Positions 42,601 through 51,623 of a stretch of DNA of 64,000 nt are shown one piece after another. The DNA comes from JAWLHK01 sp041690355 [NCBI: bacterium] (lineage in GTDB: Bacteria; J088; JAWLBW01). How positions within the stretch are numbered: position 1 is the first letter of the stretch; the number at the start of each line of letters is the position of its first letter. The stretch spans positions 1 through 64,000 of the forward strand of contig JAWLHK010000022.1 in the NCBI GenBank assembly GCA_041690355.1, written 5' to 3'. The translations under genes were made by a program, and so were the position numbers. Under the pieces are notes generated by a model, which searched no databases, was not told where the DNA came from, and saw only the letters and a list, made by a program, of their open reading frames with translations.

Positions 42601-43460
42601 GTGACGGAAACGCTGGTGGAATAGCGGATTTTTTCTGCCGTGCTCCAGTTGCGCGTCTCGCTGATCTGCAGGTCCGAGGCCCCGTCGGCGTTGACGGAGA
42701 GCGTGAGCGTGGTCGTGCTGACCGCCGCCGGGTTCCCCGCGAAGGAGACGGCCCGCAGCACGGGTGCTTCCGTATCGAGCACGATGCCGATGGCGATCGT
42801 TTCGCTGCTGCCGCCTGCGCGGTCGATGGCCGCGAGGGAGATGGCGTTCGCTCCTTCGCGCAGGGTGACCGTGAGCGTGAACTCCGTCGCCGTATCCGGA
42901 TCCACCCTTGTGAGGCCGTTGACGAGAATGCCGGTACCGCTCTGCTTGTAGCCGGTCAGCACGAGCGCCGCCTCACGGGTCACGGCGGGCGGGGCCGACG
43001 CCAGCATGGGGGGGGCGAGGCTGACCGGGTTCATGACGATGATCCCGGCGTCGGCGATCATGCCGGCTTCGACCACGACGCCGTCCACGAAACCGCGATA
43101 GAGGGTCCGGCCGCCCGAGCGTCCTTCGGCCATCACGCGGAAGGTTCCCGGGTTGACGGGCGAAAGCTCGCCGCCGCCGCTTTCATAGGGAAATTCCGCC
43201 TGCGCAGCCGTCTGCCCGTCGGCGAGCGCGGCGAGCACGACCGTCTCGGGCAGCGCGAAGTCGGCCGGCGCCGCCGCCGTGCGGAAGCGGGCGGAGGACT
43301 GTGCGGCCTCAGCGCCGAAGGGGAACTGGAGGCGTGCCTGAATCCCCCCGGTTCCCGAGTTCCCCATGCAGGCGGTCAGCCCGGCGAGCACGAGGGCAAG
43401 CGCCCATCGGCCGGCCGGCATCCGGCCTTCTTCGGTTCCCGTGTGGATTCCCTTCAGCAT
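39687..43460 (-). CDS. Large Ig-like/IPT/kelch-repeat lipoprotein
   Basis: A 1257-residue surface lipoprotein. Start ATG 43460 has GGGAGG 5 bp upstream; the lipobox is LAGLTAC (about Cys31). Order: a prealbumin-like/peptide-binding segment (about 60-150), two bacterial Ig-like domains (about 155-240, 235-330, with LDTEAP and LDTTPP joints), a third beta domain, an IPT/TIG pair (about 390-560, GSGFGAAQDTAQVWFG), then about 14 kelch motifs of 50-60 residues, each with HTAVWTG...EMIVWGG...GARYDP...DTW. The kelch part would form one or two beta-propellers. A binding role outside the cell is inferred. Only one Trp-Gly-Gly set deviates (SVFVYGG). Confidence 0.9.
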   Translation of the reverse strand: MLKGIHTGTEEGRMPAGRWALALVLAGLTACMGNSGTGGIQARLQFPFGAEAAQSSARFRTAAAPADFALPETVVLAALADGQTAAQAEFPYESGGGELSPVNPGTFRVMAEGRSGGRTLYRGFVDGVVVEAGMIADAGIIVMNPVSLAPPMLASAPPAVTREAALVLTGYKQSGTGILVNGLTRVDPDTATEFTLTVTLREGANAISLAAIDRAGGSSETIAIGIVLDTEAPVLRAVSFAGNPAAVSTTTLTLSVNADGASDLQISETRNWSTAEKIRYSTSVSVTLTQGDGQKTVHVRALDAVGNVSEELNASVVLDTTPPAKPIVTVTSGTIQSGSFIPLSVSAPDAAQLQVAGTPSFQGATWQVFRSAPTFFPTAPDGLTLVYVRVRDAVGNTSLTAKASTVFSRMNISGLTPAFGLPGSEITLSGSGFGAAQDTAQVWFGTAVTEAIAWSDTSITLRVPPGSMPGLQPIFLRRNEGVSNQVFFENKRPWIDTRWPRHVSAGTTVSVNGRYLGATTGSVYDGEFLASSLSWTDTGVSLWANETPGGAQALKLVAGNGLSTNTVPLVHRGSDHWIGFSDAPHARSEHTAVWSGTEMIVWGGDANLDAPLSSGARYNPATDTWLPVSMTGAPSARRGHSAVWSGSEVLVWGGIPYTQNGGRYSPLTDSWWPMSVTGAPAERQKHTALWSGSEMIVWGGYDNSGSFQNGGRYNPQTDTWSTISLTGAPANGSGHVAVWTGREMIVWGGGVPDGGRYDPQSDTWRPTSTSGAPSNRDNPTAVWTGREMIVWGGEVNEVALADGARYFPAEDRWEALSPAPIDGRYAHTAIWTGDKMIVWGGGQWGGSDGALYDPLADKWTHSVAQASSPASRRNHSAVWTGTEMIVWGGRTSQVVHNDGARYDPASDSWIPVAGLDPQTPSPRDGHSMVWTGSEVIVWGGSRWNIAGVDGARYSPATDTWYPMSASGPSARYGHTAVWTGLEMLVWGGCVDEYGCPAVLGDGGRYDPSVDAWTPMSTVQAPAGRAGHVAAWADTELLIWGGSDGVSYLNSGAAYAPDVDSWYPLSVSGAPSAREEAAAVWTGTEFIVWGGTSGTDENTGARLAWPANTWSPMAVTGGLAPRRESIAVWTGSSVFVYGGVSGIYPGETYLGDGALYTPATDSWQTISATGSPGARAHAAAVFTGGNVILWGGQNSRYGASSSGARYDVVSDTWFPLAGGLYVPSPVPYMTSVFTGTELFIWGGEGNGWPINTGGIYRP

Positions 43461-43584
43461 ACCTGCCTCCCATCCGTCGCCGAACCCCTCGGCGGCCGCA
43501 GGCCGGAAGGGTGGCTCCTCAGTGTGGGGACATCATATCAAGGGACGGCGCGTTATGCAGGAGGTGCAATCACGGTACCCTTGC

Positions 43585-43641
43585 AGGAGCGGGGGAGTGG
43601 GGGAGGGGGAGAAGGGGGGATGAAGCAAGGGCGAAGCAAGA
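43585..43641. repeat. G-rich repeat island G
   Basis: GGGGGAG-type units (43588-43618) are followed by GAAGCAAGGGC and GAAGCAAG (43622-43640). This is the second copy of the purine-rich tract plus CAAGG module also found at 22194 and 57791. It lies in the 232-bp gap upstream of the kelch lipoprotein, in which no gene is visible. Confidence 0.75.
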
Positions 43642-43692
43642 ACAAGAGTTCGGTGAACGGCGCGACCTGCAGCGTCGGCCCGGAGGTCCCGT

Positions 43693-44805
43693 CTACCGGT
43701 CATCCGCACGCGAGCACAGGCACGCGTCTGCCGACTTCAGCGAGAGCCACTCTTCGGGGGTGAGGAGGGGCGGGCTTGCAGCTGCCCCTGGCAGAAAGGC
43801 GGCCGCATTCCGCATCCGCTCGTCGGTCGACGGGTGTGAAGAGAGCCACGCGGCCCATTCCCCCATATCGAAGTCCCCAGAGATCCTGTCCAGCAGGCGC
43901 GCGAGTCCGGCAGTGTCCCTGCCGAGCGACTGGAGAACCTCGGCGGCGAACCGGTCGGCTTCGCGTTCTTCGTCGCGGTCGTGCGCCAGCGTGACGAGGG
44001 TCGAACCGCTGTCAATGAGCAGTGTTGAGACTGCGGTGACGTCGCCGATCAATACACCGGTGACGAAGGCGAGCCATGCCGATCGCAGGAGCCGCTTCGT
44101 TCCGTGCCGGTGCTGAATATGCCCCAGCTCGTGCGCGAGCAGGCCGAACAGTTCGTCTTCGTCTTGCATCACGTCGAGAATGCCCTGGAAGACGACGATG
44201 TAGCCGCCGGGGAGCGCAAAGGCGTTCTCGACCGGGAGATCGCTCACGAGGACGGTCACCGGCCCCAGATCGGGATGCAGGGCCTCGATGCGCTCAATAC
44301 TGCTCCGCAGGACCCCCTCCCGGAGGTTGGTCACCGGCGCTTCGTGATTCTGCTCGAACCACTCCAGCGCCGACTCGCCGATCTTCTGCTCGAGCTCAGG
44401 CGGAAAAAAGGGGAGCGTCAGCGCGACGGCCGCCTGCGTTCCATAGGTGAACAGGCCTGCCATCAGCAGGCCGAGAGCCGCCGTCCAGATCAGGAGGCGC
44501 ACCCAGACGGGCGATCGCGCAAAGGGGACGGTGGGAACATATCCGTAGTCGCCCAGCGCCCGCAACACGTTGGCATCGGTGGTTTCCAGAACAACCCTCT
44601 CGGGGAGGGCGATCCGGGCGTATCCGCGCTGGAGCTCGATGCCGAGAACCTCCAGCCTGGCGAAGCGTGTGCTGACCCCCGCACAGGTTACCCAGAGCGA
44701 GTCGGCAGCGACGCGCAGCTCGCCTGCGCGCAGGGTCGCCGACTCGCCGTCAAAGACCTGAACGGGTGCGCCGGACGACTCAGATGGCGAGATCGCCGCC
44801 GACAT
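43693..44805 (-). CDS. M48-family metalloprotease
   Basis: A 370-residue membrane-associated zinc protease. One transmembrane helix (about 105-127) splits a short N-terminal beta-rich domain from the peptidase. The zinc site is HELGH (about 229-233) in LLAHELGHIQHRHG, and the third ligand Glu is in DEEREADRFA (about 284-293). It matches the HtpX/BepA-type M48 group that acts on envelope or membrane proteins. Start ATG 44805 is supported by GGGAG 8 bp upstream and overlaps the 3' end of the upstream YjgN-like gene by 26 bp, so they form one unit. Confidence 0.9.
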   Translation of the reverse strand: MSAAISPSESSGAPVQVFDGESATLRAGELRVAADSLWVTCAGVSTRFARLEVLGIELQRGYARIALPERVVLETTDANVLRALGDYGYVPTVPFARSPVWVRLLIWTAALGLLMAGLFTYGTQAAVALTLPFFPPELEQKIGESALEWFEQNHEAPVTNLREGVLRSSIERIEALHPDLGPVTVLVSDLPVENAFALPGGYIVVFQGILDVMQDEDELFGLLAHELGHIQHRHGTKRLLRSAWLAFVTGVLIGDVTAVSTLLIDSGSTLVTLAHDRDEEREADRFAAEVLQSLGRDTAGLARLLDRISGDFDMGEWAAWLSSHPSTDERMRNAAAFLPGAAASPPLLTPEEWLSLKSADACLCSRADDR

Positions 44806-45790
44806 CGAGCTGATCTCCCAGCAGGTCACCACCGGCCGACGAATCCTGCAGCGCAATCTGAATGGCGCGATCGATATCCAGTGTTCCGTGAAGCCGGATA
44901 TGGCTCAGGTAGAAGCGCAGATTGCGGACCATGGCCCAGGGGGCGCCGAGCCCGAGCGTCAACGCGATCAGAAAGAAGTTGCCGAGCTTGAGACGGAAGA
45001 AGTCTCCCGGCTGTACATCGGCCGAGAAGCGGGAGGTGTTTCCCTCCCCGTCGGTCGCCACGACATGGCCGACCCAGTAGTTGAAGACCCGCGGTGCGTA
45101 CCAGAAGGAGTAGATGCCGAGGGTGAGCAGGGTGAGCCACTGTCCCCAGAAACCGAGCGGCCAGAAAGCGTTGCGATCGCCGTCGAAGGAAAACCGGACA
45201 TTCCCGAAGCGCAGATTGTTGAACACGTACTCCCACCGGTAGTGCAGGTAGCGGGGGAGCAGGTAGTAGAAGGAGAAGGCGGCGCCCAGCAGGTAGGCGA
45301 AGGCCTGGTTGGTAAATTCTTTCGCCGAGCCGTCGAGGTGGAACCGGATCTCCCGGAGCGTCGTGCGCGAGTAGCGGTAGCGCCGGGACGCAAAATAGGC
45401 AAACTGGTACAGCCATGCGCCAAGGACATAGAGAATCACGGAGGCGACGGCGGCGCCGACCGGGGAGACGAGCGTGAGCAGCTGCGGCCCGTAGAGAAAG
45501 AGCAGGATGAAGGCGGCGACCTTCACGAAGCCGCTGAAGATTTCGCGGGCCGTTCCCGTGAAGCGGAACCGGCTGCCGCCGATTTCGGTGTTGCTCCAGA
45601 GAAACCGGTAGTTCCGCAGGCGCGCCCAGGGAAAGTAGACGCCCAGGGTCAGCACCATGAGAATGGCATTCGTGAGCTTGATGGACAGGAGGTCGCCCCC
45701 CGTGCCGTGGAAGACAGGCTGATAGTCCTTCGGTGCCGGCGCGGTTTCGGGCGTGACTTCGGGCGCCGGTGCAACGAGAGTCGTTTCCAT
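44780..45790 (-). CDS. DUF898/YjgN-type membrane protein
   Basis: A 336-residue inner-membrane protein with six or more helices. The DUF898 hallmarks occur twice: LTLGVYFPWARLRNYRFLWSNTEIGGSRFRFTG (in parts, about 45-77) and LTLGIYSFWYAPRVFNYWVGH (in part, about 220-240). Aromatic/Arg-rich cytoplasmic loops follow. Function of YjgN proteins is unknown. The ATG 45790 with GGAGG 5 bp upstream is preferred over an in-frame start 11 codons earlier. It is co-transcribed and overlaps the M48 protease gene downstream, so a joint role in envelope quality control is possible. Confidence 0.88.
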   Translation of the reverse strand: METTLVAPAPEVTPETAPAPKDYQPVFHGTGGDLLSIKLTNAILMVLTLGVYFPWARLRNYRFLWSNTEIGGSRFRFTGTAREIFSGFVKVAAFILLFLYGPQLLTLVSPVGAAVASVILYVLGAWLYQFAYFASRRYRYSRTTLREIRFHLDGSAKEFTNQAFAYLLGAAFSFYYLLPRYLHYRWEYVFNNLRFGNVRFSFDGDRNAFWPLGFWGQWLTLLTLGIYSFWYAPRVFNYWVGHVVATDGEGNTSRFSADVQPGDFFRLKLGNFFLIALTLGLGAPWAMVRNLRFYLSHIRLHGTLDIDRAIQIALQDSSAGGDLLGDQLDVGGDLAI

Positions 45791-46014
45791 CCGTCCTCCG
45801 GGGGGTAAGGGGGAATTCCCCAATCATAGCGCCCGGCAATCGGATATGGCAAGGAATTTTTTCGGCGGCTCGCTTTCTGGCGGGAGCGAGGGTGTCACAA
45901 GGGCCTGCTCGCAGCCGGATGAAGCACGGAGGTCATTTCGGGAGCGCGCGGGCCTTCTTCAACGCTTCTTCACCGGAAATCGTCTGGACCTTCCCTCGGT
46001 CGAGCGCCCGGCCG

Positions 46015-48267
<2,253 letters not shown>

Positions 48268-48286
48268 CAGTTCCACGGTCACCCCC

Positions 48287-48613
48287 CTAGGCCGGTTCAA
48301 TCGTGCACAGCAAAGGATACTGCGCTTTTCGTGCCAGCACTGTGACGCGGGCCGCACGGGTTTCGGCGATTTCGCGGGAATAGATCCCGGCCACGCCGAC
48401 CCCCTGGCGGTGCACGTTCAGCATGATGCGGGTCGCGTCGGCCTCGCTGTGGCGAAATACGGCCCTGAGCACGTAGATGACGAACTCCATGGTCGTGAAG
48501 TCGTCATTGTGCAGCAGCACGCGGTACGGGCGCGGCTTGTCGATCTTGCGGATGGTTTTCGGAACGGCCGCGACCAGGCCGGTCCCTTCGTCTTCGTCTC
48601 TGCGCTCGCTCAT
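48287..48613 (-). CDS. clpS: Clp protease adaptor ClpS
   Basis: A 108-residue N-end-rule adaptor that delivers substrates with destabilising N-termini to ClpA. The binding groove signature is RVLLHNDDFTTMEFVIYVL (about 29-47), with NDD typical; then HRQGVGVAGIYSREIAETR (about 66-84). Start ATG 48613 (MSERRDEDEG) matches the acidic N-terminal tail typical of ClpS. It lies immediately before clpA, as usual in proteobacteria. Confidence 0.96.
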   Translation of the reverse strand: MSERRDEDEGTGLVAAVPKTIRKIDKPRPYRVLLHNDDFTTMEFVIYVLRAVFRHSEADATRIMLNVHRQGVGVAGIYSREIAETRAARVTVLARKAQYPLLCTIEPA

Positions 48614-48736
48614 CGGTACGTAGTTTCGGTTCCCAATCGGCCGGGCTCGGACGGATTGGATCGAGCCATTACAAGATAATCGCCCGCTGCCCGGCTCGCA
48701 ACCAGCAGGGGGCACGGTGGGCAGAGCACATCGGGA

Positions 48737-48919
48737 AATTTACGATTGACGATTTACGATTGACGATTGCGGCAAGGACCCAAAACCACCTTGCCCTTGC
48801 CGTGTTGGCGCTTAGCGCTCAGCGCTTGGCGCTTCACCCGGTGACGAGTGACGAGTGACGAACTTCGGACAAGTTCTCTTGGTCCGGTTCAAGAATCAGG
48901 AATCAGGAATCAGGAATGG
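48737..48919. repeat. Composite heptamer repeat island E
   Basis: The 327-bp gap between clpS and the ATP-grasp-like gene contains the same families as islands B and D. AATTTAC/GATTGAC makes five units (48737-48771), followed by CGGCAAGGAC. GGCGCTT/AGCGCTC makes four units (48807-48834). GTGACGA makes three units (48841-48861). A bulged hairpin CGGACAAG/CTTGGTCCG lies near 48865-48886. GGAATCA makes four units (48892-48919). Nothing gene-like is visible in the gap. Confidence 0.88.
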
Positions 48920-48940
48920 CGGCGGCAGCCGCGCAGCGCT

Positions 48941-50275
48941 TCAGCAGCACCCGCTCTCGCCGTCGCGCTGCGCGGATGCCGCCGTGTAGACCGGCGCGAA
49001 GCCGCCCCCCGCCGTGCGGAAGTTCGTCGTCTGCCCCTGGTAGAGCCGGCCGGCGAGCAGCTGCACGCGTCCGTCGTAGACGTAATTGCGCACGTCGAGC
49101 TTGAAGGTAACCGGCGCGCCGCCGTGGTCGACCGTGCGCGTGTCGGGGGGCACCAGCTCCTGGGCCACGTAGCAGGCGGCTCCGATTTCGTCCCAGACCC
49201 GTTTCGTGAGCTTGTCGCCCCGATAGGTCGCCTTGCCGCCGTAGCCGCCCGCCGGCTTGAAGAACAGCCTGCGCCGCGCATCCCAGAGGGCCTCGCGGTT
49301 CTCGGCGGTGACCAGGCGCGTCTGCGGAATGCCGTCGAGCAGCGTGCGGGCGGTTTCGTCCGGTACCCTGCACGCTGCCAGGAAGTCAGGGTCTGACAAA
49401 CGGATCAGGTTGCGCTTGTCGGCATAGAGGGCGTGGGCGTGGGGATGCGGCGTGAGCACCACGGCGCCCGCTTCATAGGCGGCGCGCAGCTCGGCGTGAC
49501 GTGCTTCGTCGAGGTAGAAATCGGTCAGCCGGTTGTACACGAGATCGACCGGATTCCCGTTCCACCGCAAGGCAGAACCGTCGAAGGTGAATTCGCGCGG
49601 GTCGGCAATGCACGCGCGCAGCCCGGCCTTCTCGAACAGGGCCTGAAAGAGGCGGAACTCGGGGTGCAGGAACTGGCCGTCGGGATCGTCGTCGACGATG
49701 GCGATGCTGCGCAGGGGGGCTTCGCCGCGCTGGAGCGCCCACTCGGCGCGGAACATGGCGAGAAAGTGACCCTCCAGATCCGCGAGGGCGGGCGCGGCGG
49801 CGGCCAGCGGGCGAATCTCATTGCAGCAGGCCTGCTGCGCCTGCGCGAGATGGGCGTTCAGGAGTCCGCCGCCGGCGTTCGTGTTGATTTCAATGAGTTT
49901 CGGCCCCTGGGCGCCGAGGTGAAAATCGTAGCCCTGGAACACCGCGCGGGGGCCGAAGGCGAGGCGGGCGATGGCGGGGGCGCGTTCGAGCGCCCGTTCA
50001 CGGTAGACGGGGGTCGCCACGACGTCTTCCACGGCGCGGATAACGGCTTCCATCCGTCGCACGTCGGCGGGGGCGACGGCCACGGCCGAAGAGGCGAACA
50101 TGTGAATGCCGCGTTCGACCAGTTCCGCATACAGGCTGGGACCCGGCGCCCGCACCGGGGCCTGCGCCGCAAGCCGATCATCGAGTGACGCGGCAAGATG
50201 GGCGGTGTCGATGGTGAACCAGCGGGCGTCGGGCGAAGTCGAATCCACGTCTCTTAGAGTGAGCATCGGGGGCAT
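48941..50275 (-). CDS. ATP-grasp-like protein, Cys-Cys terminus
   Basis: A 444-residue soluble protein. A LIEINTNAGGGLLNAHLAQA motif (about 130-149) and RLFFKPAGGYGGKATYRGDKL (in part about 335-355) look like ATP-grasp fold elements, with IEIN as the metal-binding strand and the Gly-rich KPAGGYGGK as a nucleotide loop. The arrangement (metal motif before the Gly loop) suggests a circularly permuted ATP-grasp. The C-terminus ends GESGCC, an odd Cys-Cys tail. Start ATG 50275; a TTG three codons upstream is less likely. It is flanked by repeat islands E and I. Product unknown; a ligase activity would be the family expectation. Confidence 0.7.
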   Translation of the reverse strand: MPPMLTLRDVDSTSPDARWFTIDTAHLAASLDDRLAAQAPVRAPGPSLYAELVERGIHMFASSAVAVAPADVRRMEAVIRAVEDVVATPVYRERALERAPAIARLAFGPRAVFQGYDFHLGAQGPKLIEINTNAGGGLLNAHLAQAQQACCNEIRPLAAAAPALADLEGHFLAMFRAEWALQRGEAPLRSIAIVDDDPDGQFLHPEFRLFQALFEKAGLRACIADPREFTFDGSALRWNGNPVDLVYNRLTDFYLDEARHAELRAAYEAGAVVLTPHPHAHALYADKRNLIRLSDPDFLAACRVPDETARTLLDGIPQTRLVTAENREALWDARRRLFFKPAGGYGGKATYRGDKLTKRVWDEIGAACYVAQELVPPDTRTVDHGGAPVTFKLDVRNYVYDGRVQLLAGRLYQGQTTNFRTAGGGFAPVYTAASAQRDGESGCC

Positions 50276-50292
50276 GGTTGTCAACTATCGAG

Positions 50293-50367
50293 GATGCCCG
50301 ATGTTCAATGCCCGATGCCCAACCAGACGAAAAACTGACAACTGAAAACTGGAAACTGAAAACTGAA
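50293..50367. repeat. Heptamer repeat island I (GATGCCC and AACTGAA families)
   Basis: Four GATGCCC-type units (GATGCCC, GATGTTC, AATGCCC, GATGCCC; 50293-50320) are followed after 12 bp by five AACTGAA-type units (50333-50367, with AACTGAC and AACTGGA variants). The island fills the 97-bp gap between the ATP-grasp-like gene and the Nudix gene. Confidence 0.88.
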
Positions 50368-50372
50368 ACGGT

Positions 50373-50858
50373 TCACCGCCCCCGCACGTCTGCGTTCCGA
50401 AGTTCACCGTTGACATAGGTGATTTTTCCCTCGAACGGCTCGCCGCGCAGCACGTAGGGAAGAAATGCCAGATCGCCCGGCCAGAGCGGCAGCGAGAGCA
50501 TCCGGTCGGCCGGAACCCACTCGAGGTCCCCTTCGGCGCTGGTCGCGAACGGCGTGCCCGACCATTGCGTCACCAGAAACACGTGCATGCTCTCGTCCAT
50601 CGGTCCGCTCTCGGTCGTGTGGAATCCGGGAAAGGCCACGTGCCCGAGCAGGACCGCGCGCTCGACCGTGAGCCCCGTTTCCTCATGCACCTCGCGAAGC
50701 ATGGTCTCACGCGGCGACTCGCCCGGTTCCATTTTGCCGCCCGGGGCGTTATACTTGCCGGCGTGCAGGTCGCCCGGCTTCTTGCCGCGCACGAGAAACA
50801 GATAGCGGTTCTGGTCGTCGCGCACGAAGCAGAGCACGGTTTCGAGCACGGCGCGCAC
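50373..50858 (-). CDS. Nudix hydrolase (8-oxo-dGTP diphosphatase-like)
   Basis: A 161-residue Nudix protein. The Nudix box is GKMEPGESPRETMLREVHEE(TG) (about 41-62; GX5EX7REVxEEXG pattern complete). The start MRAVLETVLCFVRDD with VRGKKPGDLHAGKYNAPGG fits MutT-like 8-oxo-dGTP diphosphatases of the group typical for Gram-positive MutX, but substrate is inferred. GTG start 50858. It may be read with the hydrolase upstream (stop 50870, 11 bp gap). Its downstream end borders repeat island I. Confidence 0.92.
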   Translation of the reverse strand: MRAVLETVLCFVRDDQNRYLFLVRGKKPGDLHAGKYNAPGGKMEPGESPRETMLREVHEETGLTVERAVLLGHVAFPGFHTTESGPMDESMHVFLVTQWSGTPFATSAEGDLEWVPADRMLSLPLWPGDLAFLPYVLRGEPFEGKITYVNGELRNADVRGR

Positions 50859-50869
50859 GGGTCGGCCCC

Positions 50870-51607
50870 TCAGAAATCCCGCAGGTACTCGACGACGGCG
50901 TCGATGACCTCGGGCGACATGAGAAACGAGAGATGCCCCTGATCGTCCATGTTGAAATTAATCGCGTTGAAGCGATCTTCGGGGAGCAGGGCGTTCTTGT
51001 ACGGCGTCACGAGCACGTCGCGGCGGCTGTAGAAGCTGTACCAGCGCACGCGGTTCGTGACGGGCAGGGCGTTCAGCTTCATGATGAACTTGGAGCCCGG
51101 GCGCATCTGGCGCGCGGCCGGCGCGGCTGACAAGTATGCGGCCACCGTCCCCTGATGGGGCGTGCCCATGGTCACGCACTTGCTCACGCGCTGGTCGCCA
51201 CCGAGGGCCTGAATGTAGTAGCGGGCGACGAGGCCCCCCAGGCTGTGGCCGACGATGTGCACCTTCTCGCGGCGCGAGATGAGCAGCACCTCTTCGACGC
51301 GCGTGGCGAGCGAATCGGCCATGGCCTCGATGGTGTTCAGGGTCGAGCTGTAGTTGAAGGCGTAGAGCTTGTGAAATCCCTGCCGGCGCAGGTGGTTGCG
51401 CATGGCGAAGAATCCGCTGCGGTTGTGGAAGAAGCCGTGGATCAGGATGATCGGGATGTCGGCCTCGGCCTGCTGCGGGGTCTCGAGGGTCGAGATCGTT
51501 TCCTGCAGAATGCCCATCGGATAGCGGGCGATCAGGGCGGGTAAACTGCGGGCTTCGCCGATCAGCGAGCGAGCAATCAAAAGGACTTGCCGGGCGCTCA
51601 ATGCCAC
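50870..51607 (-). CDS. Alpha/beta hydrolase, triacylglycerol lipase-like
   Basis: A 245-residue lipase/esterase-fold protein. The oxyanion region is PIILIHGFFHNRSGF (about 53-67), and nucleophile elbow GHSLGG (about 116-121, Ser118) in VHIVGHSLGGLVARYYIQ. Further features are GTPHQGT (about 143-149), an acid residue around DVLVTP and His in QGHLSFLMSPEV (about 225-236). It resembles cytosolic or membrane-bound EstA/lipase-type enzymes, with an N-terminal amphipathic stretch. GTG start 51607 has AAAGG 7 bp upstream and sits 16 bp after the glmU stop; the reading frame upstream overlaps glmU and is ignored. Confidence 0.85.
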   Translation of the reverse strand: MALSARQVLLIARSLIGEARSLPALIARYPMGILQETISTLETPQQAEADIPIILIHGFFHNRSGFFAMRNHLRRQGFHKLYAFNYSSTLNTIEAMADSLATRVEEVLLISRREKVHIVGHSLGGLVARYYIQALGGDQRVSKCVTMGTPHQGTVAAYLSAAPAARQMRPGSKFIMKLNALPVTNRVRWYSFYSRRDVLVTPYKNALLPEDRFNAINFNMDDQGHLSFLMSPEVIDAVVEYLRDF

Positions 51608-51623
51608 GTGAATGCCTTTCGCT

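Noticed and set aside
48737-48919. A CRISPR-like array
   Set aside because: Units are seven bases and contiguous, without unique spacers of constant length or a leader; no cas genes occur in the window.
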